Shown here: positions 34,252-43,691 of the stretch, in pieces
Position numbering within the stretch: the stretch's first letter is position 1
How the letters are laid out: each line of letters begins with the position of its first letter
Notes under the pieces: generated by a model
The model's database searches: none
What the model saw: only the letters and a program-made list of their open reading frames with translations
Told to the model about the DNA's origin: nothing
Assembly: GCF_024721155.1 (NCBI RefSeq)
Contig: NZ_JAHVAP010000012.1
Location: 124,001-188,000 of the forward strand
Length of the DNA stretch: 64,000 nucleotides
Source: Mucilaginibacter phenanthrenivorans
Lineage (GTDB): Bacteria > Bacteroidota > Bacteroidia > Sphingobacteriales > Sphingobacteriaceae
Reading direction: 5' to 3'
Program-made: the position numbers and the translations under genes

Positions 34252-36717
34252 ATGAAATTCAAAAACCCTTGCTGCCTGTTATTGCTGTTTTTGTATACGA
34301 TGCAACTGCGCGCGCAGGAGGATCTTGCCGCGAAAATTGATCAGCACACTTATGATCCCTCCACTTTGATGTGGGGCAAAAAGGCTGCGGCTAACTGGAA
34401 CGAGGCTTATCCGGTTGGCAACGGGCGCCTGGCGGCAATGGTTTATGGCCGACCCAATAGCGAAGATATCCAGCTAAACGAGGATACCTACTGGAGCGGC
34501 GGACCTTATTCGTCCGTTGTAAAGGGCGGTTACAAATACCTGCCGCAGGTTAGAGACCTGGTTAACAAAGGTCAATTCAAGGATGCCCAAACCCTTTTCG
34601 GCCGAAAACTGATGGGCTACCCGGTTGAACAGCAAAAATACCAGCCGCTGGCTAATTTGATGCTGTTTTTTAAGCCGATGACGGATGTGACGGACTACAA
34701 ACGCTGGCTCGATCTGCAAACCGGGATTACCAGCGTTCAATTCAGCAGCAATGGTGTTACCTACCGGCGGGATGTTTTTTCGTCGGCTGCCGACCAAGTT
34801 ATCGCCGTTCGGATAACCGCCAGCAAACCCGGCTGCATTTCATTAACCGCAAGTTTACGGGGCGTGCGCAACCAGCAGGAATCAAACTATGCTACCGACT
34901 ACTTTAAGATGGACGGACTTGGCAATGACGCCCTGGTGCTTACCGGGAAATCTGCGGATTATTTGGGTGTCCCCGGAACACTAAGATACGATGCCCGGCT
35001 TAAGGCAGTTCCTGATGGTGGCACAATGCACGTAACCGGTGCCGACCTGGTAATAGAAAATGCCGATGCAGTGACCCTCTATTTTGCTGCCGCAACAAAC
35101 TTTGTAAATTACAGAGATGTTAGCGCAGATGAAAATGCAAAGGCTGAAGCCTATATAAAGGCCATCACCAGCAAAACATATCAAACCATAAAACAGGATC
35201 ATTTAACGGATTATCAAAAGCTCTTTGCCCGGGTGTCGCTCAACTTAGGCGTTACCGCAAACTCATGGCTGCCAACAAATGAGCGACTGGCGAATAGCGC
35301 AGCGGCACCCGATCCGCAGCTGGCGGCATTGGCTTACCAGTTTGGCCGGTATTTGCTCATCTCATCATCCCGCCCCGGAACGCAGGCTGCAAATCTGCAG
35401 GGTATCTGGAACAACGACTCCAACCCTGCCTGGGATTCAAAATACACCACCAACATTAACCTGCAAATGAATTACTGGGCGGTTGAATCGGCAAATCTTT
35501 CGGAATGTGCCGAGCCCCTAATCCGGTTGATGAAAGAGGTTACCGACCAGGGCGCGCAGGTTGCGAGAGAAAATTACAATTGCCGTGGCTGGGTACTGCA
35601 CCAGAACACCGACCTGTGGCGTGTTGCCGCCCCCATGGACGGGCCAACCTGGGGCACATTCACTACTGCCGGCGCATGGCTTTGCGATGCCCTTTGGGAC
35701 CATTACCAGTACACCGGCGATAAAAAATATTTGGCAGACATTTATCCGGTTATTAAAGGCTCGGTTGATTTTTTTATGGATTACCTGGTGAAGGATCCAT
35801 CCGGAAAATGGCTGGTTACCAACCCGTCCTCATCGCCCGAAAACTTTACCGGAAACCCCGGTAACGGTCCTTACTTCGACGAGGTAACCGGCAGTATGTT
35901 GCCCGGAACCACCATCTGCGCCGGGTCGTCCATCGATATGCAGATCATTACTGACCTTTTCACCAATTATATTAAAGCCGCAAAGATCTTAGGTGTTGAT
36001 GGCGCTTATGCCTTAAAGGTAGCATCCGCCAAAAACCAGCTTCGCCCGCAACTGATTGGCAGGGACGGCGCATTACAGGAATGGACCGAGGATTGGCCCC
36101 AGCTTGAAAAACAGCACCGGCATTCGTCGCCGCTTTATGGTTTATATCCTGGCAATGTGTTTTCTATAAAAAATACGCCCGCATTTGTTGATGCCTGCAA
36201 GGCGGTGCTTAACCAGCGTGGCGATGGCACCAGCGGCTGGTCGCGGGTATGGAAGGCGGCATTGTGGGCCAGGTTGAATGATGGTAACCGGGCCAATAGT
36301 ATTTTAAAAGGGTATTTTAAGGAAGAAGTATACACACAGCTTTTTGCCAAATGCAGCGAGCGGATGCAGGTCGACGGCTCCATGGGAGTAACCGCCGCAA
36401 TTTCTGAAATGCTTGTCCGCTCCAACAACGGCGTGATCGAACTTTTGCCTGCTCTGCCCGATGAATGGGCCGATGGTGAATTTAAGGGTGTTTGCACTAC
36501 CGGTGCATTTGAGCTTGATCTGAAATGGCAAAAAGGCAAAATAATCCAGGTGAAGGTATTGTCGAAACAGGGGCAGGTTTGTCATATCTCTCCCGGCGTT
36601 CCGGTTACTGTTACGGCTAACGGGAAAAAAGTCCGGTTCGAAAAGTTAAAGGATGGCTCCATAAAATTCGCGACGGATCCAGGAGAAACCTATGTTCTGA
36701 GGGTTGCAGCGCATTAG
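34252..36717 (+). CDS. Glycoside hydrolase family 95, alpha-L-fucosidase-like
   Basis: 821 aa, exported (signal peptide to about residue 22). The N-terminal supersandwich starts MWGKKAAANWNEAYPVGNGRLAAMVYG, followed by an (alpha/alpha)6 barrel with QLNEDTYWSGGPYS, QGIWNNDSNPAWDSKYTTNINLQMNYW, HQNTDLWRVAAPMDG, and GWSRVWKAALWARLNDGNRA, all landmarks of GH95. Members hydrolyse alpha-1,2-L-fucosyl (or L-galactosyl) linkages by inversion. It is probably for plant or glycan degradation. It stands alone, without susC/susD neighbours. Confidence 0.93.
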   Translation: MKFKNPCCLLLLFLYTMQLRAQEDLAAKIDQHTYDPSTLMWGKKAAANWNEAYPVGNGRLAAMVYGRPNSEDIQLNEDTYWSGGPYSSVVKGGYKYLPQVRDLVNKGQFKDAQTLFGRKLMGYPVEQQKYQPLANLMLFFKPMTDVTDYKRWLDLQTGITSVQFSSNGVTYRRDVFSSAADQVIAVRITASKPGCISLTASLRGVRNQQESNYATDYFKMDGLGNDALVLTGKSADYLGVPGTLRYDARLKAVPDGGTMHVTGADLVIENADAVTLYFAAATNFVNYRDVSADENAKAEAYIKAITSKTYQTIKQDHLTDYQKLFARVSLNLGVTANSWLPTNERLANSAAAPDPQLAALAYQFGRYLLISSSRPGTQAANLQGIWNNDSNPAWDSKYTTNINLQMNYWAVESANLSECAEPLIRLMKEVTDQGAQVARENYNCRGWVLHQNTDLWRVAAPMDGPTWGTFTTAGAWLCDALWDHYQYTGDKKYLADIYPVIKGSVDFFMDYLVKDPSGKWLVTNPSSSPENFTGNPGNGPYFDEVTGSMLPGTTICAGSSIDMQIITDLFTNYIKAAKILGVDGAYALKVASAKNQLRPQLIGRDGALQEWTEDWPQLEKQHRHSSPLYGLYPGNVFSIKNTPAFVDACKAVLNQRGDGTSGWSRVWKAALWARLNDGNRANSILKGYFKEEVYTQLFAKCSERMQVDGSMGVTAAISEMLVRSNNGVIELLPALPDEWADGEFKGVCTTGAFELDLKWQKGKIIQVKVLSKQGQVCHISPGVPVTVTANGKKVRFEKLKDGSIKFATDPGETYVLRVAAH

Positions 36718-36789
36718 CAATAAACTTGTTACGAGATTTGTTTCGACAATGCTTTATCTTTACCATATCCATTAACCTATCCTACCCGT

Positions 36790-39507
36790 ATGAAATTTTT
36801 TTCACGGCTTTTCCTGTTCATTATAATTTCTGCCTTCCATTTAGGTGCTTTTGGGCAAAACCAGCTAAAATCAATAATAGCTAAGTTTGATACCATCCGA
36901 GCACGGCTTCCCATCGAAAAGTTGTACTTGCAGACAGATAAGGCAAATTATGTGGAGGGTGATACCATCTGGTTTAAGGCTTACCTGCTCGACGCGGATT
37001 ACCTGACGCCATCCGTGCGTAGCGGCTTACTATATGCTGAATTGGACGACAACGAAAACATTTGTGTTAAACGCATGATGCTTCCCCTGGTGGCCGGCAT
37101 CACCTGGGGCAACCTGGCCATAGATGAAAAGGACATTCCCGAGGGGAGTTATACGCTTCGCGCCTATACCAGCTGGATGCGGAACTTTGGCGAAGACTAT
37201 GTTTTTAGCAAAAGCATCTACATAGCATCATCAGGCAATAGGTCGCAATTGGTGGTTGCCGGGTTCAAGCAGGACAAAAATAATATCCGGGCCAACATCC
37301 TCCTTACTGATTTGGACAGCCACCCGGTACGGTTGCAGGACCTGCAACTAAGGGTATTAAACGGCAGGCGCACACTTTTTAAAAAAAATATGGCAACAGG
37401 CATAGACGGGCGGCTTGATCTGAATTTTATACTGCCGGACAATACCCCAGCCAAACACCTGGCTATAACAGCGAAGGAAACCATTAAGGGTGCAGACCCT
37501 GTGACCCTTACCATCCCGGTAATACTAAACCGCACGGGGGATATTGATCTGCAGTTTATGCCCGAGGGCGGGAATATGGTAAGTGGCATAGCATCAAAAA
37601 TCGGCTTCAAGGCGATTGGCGAAGATGGTAAGGGGGTTGACGTAGGCGGAGCAGTGTATAACAGCAAGCAGCAACAGGTGGCATCCTTCACTTCGGGCTA
37701 TAAGGGCATTGGCGCATTTGAATTGGTTCCGCAATCCGGCGAGACATATACTGCCCGAATTACTTCAACCATTGGTGCGAACAAAAGCTATCCGCTGCCC
37801 GCAGTTAGCCTTAACGGCACAACCCTGCAATTAAGAAGGGTGCGGGGCGATTCAATTGAAGTACGGATAATTACTTCCACTGTTGCGCCCGCCAGCTATT
37901 TTCTCATCGGCCAATCAAGAGGTGTGCCTTGTTATGCCGCACACATTAAACCAAAAGAAGGAGCAGCGGTGGCTATTATTTCTCCCACCATTTTTCCCGC
38001 CGGCATTGTACGGTTTACCCTGCTAAGCGAAGCCAGCCAGCCGCTTAATGAGCGTATAATTTATGTTGACAAGCACGACAACCTGCAGGTTGACATCTCA
38101 CCCGACCATCAACAATATGCGCCGCACGATAGCATTGCCATCCGCCTGCAGGTTCACGATAAAAGTGGGAAACCTGTAAGGGGCAGCTTCTCGATGGCGG
38201 TGACCGACGACAACCAGGTAAAAACCGACAGCCTCGGCGGCAACATCATTAATAACCTGCTGTTCACTGCGGACTTGAATGGAACGGTTGAAGACCCCGG
38301 CCATTATTTTATTGAGACTTCTGCAGTAAGGGCCACAGAACTTGACAACCTGATGCTTACACAAGGCTGGGCGGGCTATAGCTGGAAACAAGTGCTGAGC
38401 CCACCGGTAAATTTCACGTACAAGGCCGAGCCGGAGTTTACTGTTACCGGAAGGGTTACCAACATGTTCAATAAGCCGGTTGAAAAATCGCGGATAATAT
38501 TGATGTCGAAAAGGCCGGTATTTGTGATGGATACTGTTACAGGTAAGGACGGGCGATTTACATTTAAAGGTTTTTCTCCGATTGACACAGCCGCCTATGT
38601 AGTGCAGGCGAGGCGGAAAAGCGGCAGCAGCTTTAATATGGGCCTCGACGTTGATGAGTTTATCCCGCCTGTTTTTAAACTGCCGGTATGGCAAACCAGC
38701 CCCTGGTATGTAAACAGCGATACCCTGTTACTGCAAAACAGGAGTAATAAACTTTCGCAGCAACTGGCGGAGGAAAAGGCATCGGGCCACGGAAAAATGC
38801 TGGGCGAGGTTGTTATTAAGGATAAACGGATAATTAAGGATTCCAAAAACCTGAACGGCCCCGGCGAAGCTGACTTTATTTTGGATGAGAAGGACATGGA
38901 AAAAGCTAAAAACAGCACTTTATATGAGTTGTTGCAGCAGAAGTTCCCCGGCTTTTCGAAATTTAGGGAAAATGATACCGTGGTGTATAGGCTAAAAAAC
39001 CACATCGTTAATTTTATATTCGACGGCGTGCCCATTAAACAGGTGATGCTAACTCCCGACCTGTATATGGATTATTTGACGGCCACGGATATAAAGGGCA
39101 TTGAAATAATGTACTCTGCGAAGTATGCGTCGGCTTACGATCCTAACTTTATGTTTAAGGAAACGATGCTCAAGGATCGGGAGATACCCGTTTACCTGGA
39201 AATAACAACTTATTCAGGCAATGGCGCATTTATGAAAAAGGTGCCGGGGATCTATGTCTATAAGCCCTTGCCTTTCACCCTGCCAAAGCAGTTTTATCGC
39301 CCCAAATACAGCCTCAAAAGCCCGGTAACCGGAACCGATCAGCGCTCCACCATTCATTGGGCGCCCAATATCATCACAGATAGTGCCGGCACTGCCGTGG
39401 TTTCGTTTTACGGCGCCGATAAACCGGCAAACTACACGATAATTGTACAGGGCACTGATCTAAACGGGCAATTAGGGTTTGCATGGCGGCGGATTTTGGC
39501 GCATTAG
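36790..39507 (+). CDS. Large exported MG2/carboxypeptidase-like protein with TonB-plug region
   Basis: 905 aa with a signal peptide (ending FGQ). An alpha-2-macroglobulin MG2-like domain (about 40-145: IEKLYLQTDKANYVEGDTIWFKAYLLDADY) is followed by more beta-sandwich domains, a carboxypeptidase-like segment (FTVTGRVTNMFNKPVEKSRII) and a C-terminal plug-like stretch (about 690-800: STLYELLQQKFPGF, then FIFDGVPIKQVML). The architecture is common in Bacteroidota, often called TonB-dependent receptor plug protein, but no barrel is present. Function unknown. Confidence 0.8.
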   Translation: MKFFSRLFLFIIISAFHLGAFGQNQLKSIIAKFDTIRARLPIEKLYLQTDKANYVEGDTIWFKAYLLDADYLTPSVRSGLLYAELDDNENICVKRMMLPLVAGITWGNLAIDEKDIPEGSYTLRAYTSWMRNFGEDYVFSKSIYIASSGNRSQLVVAGFKQDKNNIRANILLTDLDSHPVRLQDLQLRVLNGRRTLFKKNMATGIDGRLDLNFILPDNTPAKHLAITAKETIKGADPVTLTIPVILNRTGDIDLQFMPEGGNMVSGIASKIGFKAIGEDGKGVDVGGAVYNSKQQQVASFTSGYKGIGAFELVPQSGETYTARITSTIGANKSYPLPAVSLNGTTLQLRRVRGDSIEVRIITSTVAPASYFLIGQSRGVPCYAAHIKPKEGAAVAIISPTIFPAGIVRFTLLSEASQPLNERIIYVDKHDNLQVDISPDHQQYAPHDSIAIRLQVHDKSGKPVRGSFSMAVTDDNQVKTDSLGGNIINNLLFTADLNGTVEDPGHYFIETSAVRATELDNLMLTQGWAGYSWKQVLSPPVNFTYKAEPEFTVTGRVTNMFNKPVEKSRIILMSKRPVFVMDTVTGKDGRFTFKGFSPIDTAAYVVQARRKSGSSFNMGLDVDEFIPPVFKLPVWQTSPWYVNSDTLLLQNRSNKLSQQLAEEKASGHGKMLGEVVIKDKRIIKDSKNLNGPGEADFILDEKDMEKAKNSTLYELLQQKFPGFSKFRENDTVVYRLKNHIVNFIFDGVPIKQVMLTPDLYMDYLTATDIKGIEIMYSAKYASAYDPNFMFKETMLKDREIPVYLEITTYSGNGAFMKKVPGIYVYKPLPFTLPKQFYRPKYSLKSPVTGTDQRSTIHWAPNIITDSAGTAVVSFYGADKPANYTIIVQGTDLNGQLGFAWRRILAH

Positions 39508-39546
39508 TGCGTAGTTGAATGCCCTGCGCGATATGTTTGTTTCCAT

Positions 39547-40695
39547 TTAAATCAGCAATAATAAATACCCCGCAAGAGCCCCACCCAAAACAATAAAGGC
39601 ACTGTTAAGCTGTTTGAATCGAAAAAGTATAATGGCGCTGCAAACGGCTATAGTAATCTCACGCCAGTTGGTTAGACTGTCCTTGCCCAATTGGAAGCAA
39701 ACCACCAGGATAAGTGCAATTGACGCAACGTTAACTGCATTTAAAAAAGCGGCGAGTAATTTAGATCCGCGCATTTTGCGAACCAGCGGGTTAAGCAACG
39801 CGACAAACAGGAACGAAGGAAGGAATATGCCTATTGTTGAAACCACTGCGCCACTTATCCCATTCACCTGGTAGCCAATAAAAGTAACGGAAGAAAAAAC
39901 AGGACCAGGCGTGAACTGCCCCACCGCAATGGCATCAATTAGCTGCCGGTGAGATATAACGCCCCTCGCCACTAATTCGGCATCAAGGAACGCAAACAGC
40001 ACATAGCCGCTGCCATACAGAATTGCCCCGATCTTTAAAAAGGAGAGGAACAAACTGACGTTGGATGCGCTGAAAAAGCGGGCATCTGTGGTATGCAAAA
40101 AAGCGATAGGGAGGAATGACTGTAAATTCTGAGAACGTCTTAACCTAATAGCTGCCAGGCCCAACGCCACAAACCCGGCCCCGAATAATACCACAATTTC
40201 AGAAACACCCCATAAGCTCAATAGTAACGCTGCCAGCCCGATAATTCCCAGTTCCACCGTTTGCAGGGATTTTTTAGCCAGCGGGTAGATAGCCGCAATA
40301 ATAACCGCGATAATGGCAGGTTTAATGCCATAGATAAAAGGCTGTACCTGCGGCAACTGCCCATAGATTTTGTAAAGAGCGGCAAAACAGCCGGTAATTA
40401 ATACCGCCGGCATAATAAAGCAAGCGCCCGTTATAAGCAATCCCCTCCAGCCACCCCTTTCCTGGCCAATATGTATCGCCATCTCGGTGCTGTTTGGCCC
40501 GGGGATCAGGTTAGTGGCCCCGATCAGATCAAGAAAATGCTGTTCTGTAAGCCACTCCCTTTTTATTACAACTTCCTGCCGCATCATGGCAATATGGGCA
40601 GCGGGACCGCCAAAAGCAGTAAACCCCAGTTTTAAGAAAAGGCCGGCGAGTTCTCGCAGGTCATTTTTCTCTTTTACAGGGATAGCATCTGTCAT
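39547..40695 (-). CDS. Second CHR-family transporter
   Basis: 382 aa. Two CHR halves, each with the signature motifs: LKLGFTAFGGPAAHIAMMRQE and ATNLIPGPNSTEMAIHIG in the first, KIGAILYGSGYVLFAFLD and AVGQFTPGPVFSSVTFIGY in the second. This is a CHR ion transporter, about as long as the chrA product at 3.7-4.9 kb but clearly different in sequence. The 12-bp spacing from the upstream Crp/Fnr regulator suggests the two form one operon. The substrate may be chromate; not shown. Confidence 0.9.
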   Translation of the reverse strand: MTDAIPVKEKNDLRELAGLFLKLGFTAFGGPAAHIAMMRQEVVIKREWLTEQHFLDLIGATNLIPGPNSTEMAIHIGQERGGWRGLLITGACFIMPAVLITGCFAALYKIYGQLPQVQPFIYGIKPAIIAVIIAAIYPLAKKSLQTVELGIIGLAALLLSLWGVSEIVVLFGAGFVALGLAAIRLRRSQNLQSFLPIAFLHTTDARFFSASNVSLFLSFLKIGAILYGSGYVLFAFLDAELVARGVISHRQLIDAIAVGQFTPGPVFSSVTFIGYQVNGISGAVVSTIGIFLPSFLFVALLNPLVRKMRGSKLLAAFLNAVNVASIALILVVCFQLGKDSLTNWREITIAVCSAIILFRFKQLNSAFIVLGGALAGYLLLLI

Positions 40696-40707
40696 TGGTA
40701 AACTTAT

Positions 40708-41283
40708 TTAGCGGATATTCTTCCTGATCCGACTCAGCGAGGTGGGTGTAACGCCAATAAACGATGCCAGGTATTTCTGAGGGATCTTTTGGATGTAGGG
40801 CGGCTTGGTCAGCAGGTCGAGGTAACGCTGCTCGGCAGAATCGCGCTGCAGGGCGGTAAAGCGGTCGATAAGTGTAAGTATAGCATCCTCCCAAAACCTC
40901 CGGATCATTTCCTGCATTTTTGGGTGCGTTTGGTAGAGTTTGGTAAGCTCGGTTTTGGGCAGGTATAAAATCTCGCTGTCTTCAATCGCCTGTAAAAAAT
41001 AGCCCGAGGGCTTCTCGCTTATAAAGCTGTAAATATCAATAGCCGATGAATCTTTAAAGGCAAACCAAACAGATACTTCTATGTCCTTATCTACATAGTA
41101 CAGGCGCAGGCAGCCGTCATCTACAAAAAACAGGTCCTTGCAAACAGCGCCCTCGGTCAGCAAGAAGTCGTTCTTTTTAACCGTTCGTGTTTTAAAGCGG
41201 CCAACAATGTCGTCCATTTCGGCGGCATCAAGTTGAACATACTGGTTAATGAAGTTTTTTAGCCCGGCCGACATCTGGATCAA
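40708..41283 (-). CDS. Crp/Fnr family transcriptional regulator
   Basis: 191 aa: a cyclic-nucleotide-binding-like beta-barrel (about 10-120: VKKNDFLLTEGAVCKDLFFVDDGCLRLYYVD) and a winged-helix C-terminus (PQKYLASFIGVTPTSLSRIRKNI). The start could also be the second Met (MSAGL). The cluster of cysteines expected for an Fnr iron-sulphur site is not present. Directly precedes the CHR transporter, so it probably controls it. Confidence 0.9.
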   Translation of the reverse strand: MIQMSAGLKNFINQYVQLDAAEMDDIVGRFKTRTVKKNDFLLTEGAVCKDLFFVDDGCLRLYYVDKDIEVSVWFAFKDSSAIDIYSFISEKPSGYFLQAIEDSEILYLPKTELTKLYQTHPKMQEMIRRFWEDAILTLIDRFTALQRDSAEQRYLDLLTKPPYIQKIPQKYLASFIGVTPTSLSRIRKNIR

Positions 41284-41384
41284 TTTAAGTTTTTAAAGAT
41301 AGGTGTCCGCCGTGTAAAATGGAAATGATACTGAAATGGCAGGGATGCAGTTAGCGCACGCCTGCCATTTTAATATTAAGCTGA

Positions 41385-41912
41385 TTATTTACCGTGAATA
41401 TTATAAAAATTATAGTCTGTCATCGGCGCATCGGTAAAACCTAAGTTACGACCTATGGTGATGATTTGCCCGCGGTGATACGTACTGTGGTTCATCACCT
41501 GCATAATGTATTCAAAGTTCTGAAAATTGCATTCAAACCACGGGCTTTGAACCAAAGTGGATTCTTCGATTGCCTCGTCGGTCATTTGCTTTACATAATC
41601 AGCAAAAATGTCTGATTGTTCAACAAGGCCCTGTAGTACCTCGTCAAGAGTGCCTGTGAATTCTCCAAATCCGTCAGGCTCACTTCTTTTTATAACTGAC
41701 AGCCAATACCGTTGTGTATTCCAGATATGTAGCGCCGTTGCCTTAATCGAGTTAAAGCTTGATGGGACCTCTTGTGCCAAAACATCGGCGGGCTTGGTGC
41801 GCAGCCAGTTTACCAGCGTTGCATTTGCCCACAAATTATAGTCGGCATAGTTCTTCATTAAATAAACAATTGGCGATACGCTTACTTCGATGGTTGATTC
41901 CTGTTGTTTCAT
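41385..41912 (-). CDS. DinB-superfamily protein
   Basis: I prefer the ATG at 41912 (MKQQESTIEVSV) over the longer reading frame. The 175-aa product has the four-helix DinB pattern: ALHIWNTQRYWLSVIK with the first histidine, and NHSTYHRGQIITIGRNLG with the second/third His, a potential divalent metal site. DinB-like proteins act as thiol transferases or hydrolases; the substrate is unknown. The preceding 101 bp toward the Crp gene show nothing notable. Confidence 0.85.
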   Translation of the reverse strand: MKQQESTIEVSVSPIVYLMKNYADYNLWANATLVNWLRTKPADVLAQEVPSSFNSIKATALHIWNTQRYWLSVIKRSEPDGFGEFTGTLDEVLQGLVEQSDIFADYVKQMTDEAIEESTLVQSPWFECNFQNFEYIMQVMNHSTYHRGQIITIGRNLGFTDAPMTDYNFYNIHGK

Positions 41913-42037
41913 GATTGTTGTGTTTTTTATCTTGAAACAAAGGAACAACCGGCTGGTGACAACCCTATGTCAGCATGTTTTTTTGAAGAGAAAAAAATGT
42001 GAAAAATATTGTAAACGACGCTTTAATCACAAAAAAA

Positions 42038-42069
42038 AGAGGAACAGGCATACGCCCCATTCCCCTCTT
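42038..42069 (-). terminator. Rho-independent terminator of DUF4142 gene
   Basis: On the minus strand AAGAGGGGAA and TTCCTCTT pair around a short loop, followed by a run of eight T. It lies 22 bases after the DUF4142 stop. Confidence 0.8.
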
Positions 42070-42090
42070 AACAGCGAGTGCTCTTAAATA

Positions 42091-42696
42091 TTATTTCATA
42101 CTGTCATGAATCTTGTTGATGGCATCCAGGTGCATTTGCACTGTTGGAGCAACTTTGGCGGCAAATGCCTTTAAATCCGGATCCTTACAATCCTTGGCAG
42201 CCATGTTCATCAAATCCAGCGTTTTTTTATGCCCGTCAACCATGGCGTCTACATAAGCCTTGTCGAAATCCTTACCAGAAAGTTTTGAAAGATCATCCAT
42301 TTTCTTCTGGTGATCGGCATCCGGCGCTGCAGGCAATGTAATATTTTTTGCTTTGGCGATGGCCATCAGCTCGTCGTTTGCCTTGCTATGGTCCTTAACC
42401 ATCATGTCGGCAAAGTTTTTAACTTGTGGATTTACAGCTTTGGTTTGAGCCAGTTTGCCAAGGGCAACTTCAGCAAGTCCGCCATTTGCGGCAGCTGTTG
42501 CAAATTTGGAGTCGTCGGTACTAACAGCCATTGCGCCAGCTTTACTGGTATCTTTGGTTGTTGAATCCATTTTGGTGGTATCCTTGGTTTTATTTAAACT
42601 GTCGGCATTTTCTTTTGCGTCCTTTGGTGTATTATTACAGCCCTGGAACGCATAGGCGGCAATTGCGATCATAATCGCGTAACTTAACTTTTTCAT
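42091..42696 (-). CDS. DUF4142 domain lipoprotein
   Basis: 201 aa with a lipobox ending FQGC (about residue 20). The mature part has a low-complexity Lys/Asp/Thr linker (about 25-52) and then the DUF4142 helical bundle: DDSKFATAAANGGLAEVALGKLA, NPQVKNFADMMVKDHSKANDEL, DKAYVDAMVDGHKKTLDLM. The family is a ferritin-like periplasmic bundle of unknown activity. Well-defined terminator downstream. Confidence 0.92.
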   Translation of the reverse strand: MKKLSYAIMIAIAAYAFQGCNNTPKDAKENADSLNKTKDTTKMDSTTKDTSKAGAMAVSTDDSKFATAAANGGLAEVALGKLAQTKAVNPQVKNFADMMVKDHSKANDELMAIAKAKNITLPAAPDADHQKKMDDLSKLSGKDFDKAYVDAMVDGHKKTLDLMNMAAKDCKDPDLKAFAAKVAPTVQMHLDAINKIHDSMK

Positions 42697-42789
42697 AGGT
42701 GTATGATGGTTTGTTTTAATATTAAATTAAGACAAATAACATACCAATAGGTTTTTTAACTTATAAATAATATTTTAACACATAAGGTT

Positions 42790-43437
42790 TTAGGTCAGTT
42801 CTTTCATCAGCTTATCAAACGCCTCCCGCAATTCAGCAAGTTCTGTTTCAAGCTTGGTAACGCGTGCTTCAAGCCCGCTACGGCTAACGGGGGCGTCGTC
42901 ATTAAAATCATCATCATTAAATTCAGGGACACCACAAAGCAGGTGAGCATAGCGGGTTTCCTTTTGCCCGGGCCGGCGTGGTAACTGCATTAAGAACGGC
43001 ATTTCGGGGCTGCTCAGTCTTTCCAGCTTCTCCTGAACTTCCTCAATCGACTCAAATTCATACATCCTGCCCGAGTTGGTATTGATCTCGCCCGGTGTTT
43101 GTGGGCCGCGCAGCATCAGCAAGCTTATTATGGCAACCTCTGCCGGCAACACCGGGAACACAATGGCAAAATTATGCTTGTATTTGATACTGCGGATGGA
43201 GCCGCCCGTTGCTGTGGAAATCAATCCGCGCCGCTTTAAAGTGTTAAGTGCAGTTGCAACGGTATCCTCATCGTAATTAACAACCGGCCTGCGTGATGTT
43301 TTCTGGTTACAGGCCAGGGTAAGGCTGTTGATGGTCATGGGGTAATAATCGGGCGTGGTTTTGCTTTTTTCCATCAGCACGCCAAGCACACGCAGTTCTT
43401 CGGCAGTAAGTACGGGTAAAGTTATCGGTGAGTCCAT
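42790..43437 (-). CDS. YceH family (DUF480) winged-helix protein
   Basis: 215 aa with two winged-helix domains characteristic of YceH: LTAEELRVLGVLMEKSKTTPDYYPMTINSL at the N-terminus, then NQKTSRRPVVNYDEDTV, LLMLRGPQTPGEINTNSGRMYEF, and LPRRPGQKETRYAHLLCG. A coiled coil (LEARVTKLETELAELREAFDKLMKEL) ends the chain. Function is uncertain; YceH is a widely conserved putative DNA-binding protein. Confidence 0.93.
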   Translation of the reverse strand: MDSPITLPVLTAEELRVLGVLMEKSKTTPDYYPMTINSLTLACNQKTSRRPVVNYDEDTVATALNTLKRRGLISTATGGSIRSIKYKHNFAIVFPVLPAEVAIISLLMLRGPQTPGEINTNSGRMYEFESIEEVQEKLERLSSPEMPFLMQLPRRPGQKETRYAHLLCGVPEFNDDDFNDDAPVSRSGLEARVTKLETELAELREAFDKLMKELT

Positions 43438-43542
43438 GGGGCTAAGATATGTTTTTTATTAATTTGTGAATTAGCGATTTAGTGAGTAATTAATGTGTGA
43501 GTTGGTGATTTAGTGAATTAGTGATTGTGAAGAAACGGCAAA

Positions 43543-43620
43543 GCGTTCCTGTCGCGCGCAGAGTTGACCCACCCGGCGACGCTACGCTGGCCGACCTCCT
43601 TGCGCGCAAGGAGGTAAGAG
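43543..43620. repeat. Dispersed intergenic repeat, divergent copy 4
   Basis: The stretch TCGCGCGCAGAGTTGACCC, then CCGGCGACGCTACGCTGG, then CTCCTTGCGCGCAAGGAGG corresponds to the elements at 16628 and 29538 with several substitutions. The last part is a perfect hairpin (CTCCTTGCGCGCAAGGAG). Upstream, 43450-43530 has several near-repeats of TGAGTAATTAATGTG and TTAGTGAATTAGTGA, without coding potential. Confidence 0.7.
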
Positions 43621-43691
43621 AAAAAGGATTTCTCTAAAAATCCGAAATCGAAAATCCGACATCCGAAATAAATTTGCAAATTTGCGAGGAT

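Noticed and set aside
36790..39507. A complete TonB-dependent receptor
   Set aside because: The C-terminus has a plug-like segment but no beta-barrel, and the N-terminal half is MG2-like.
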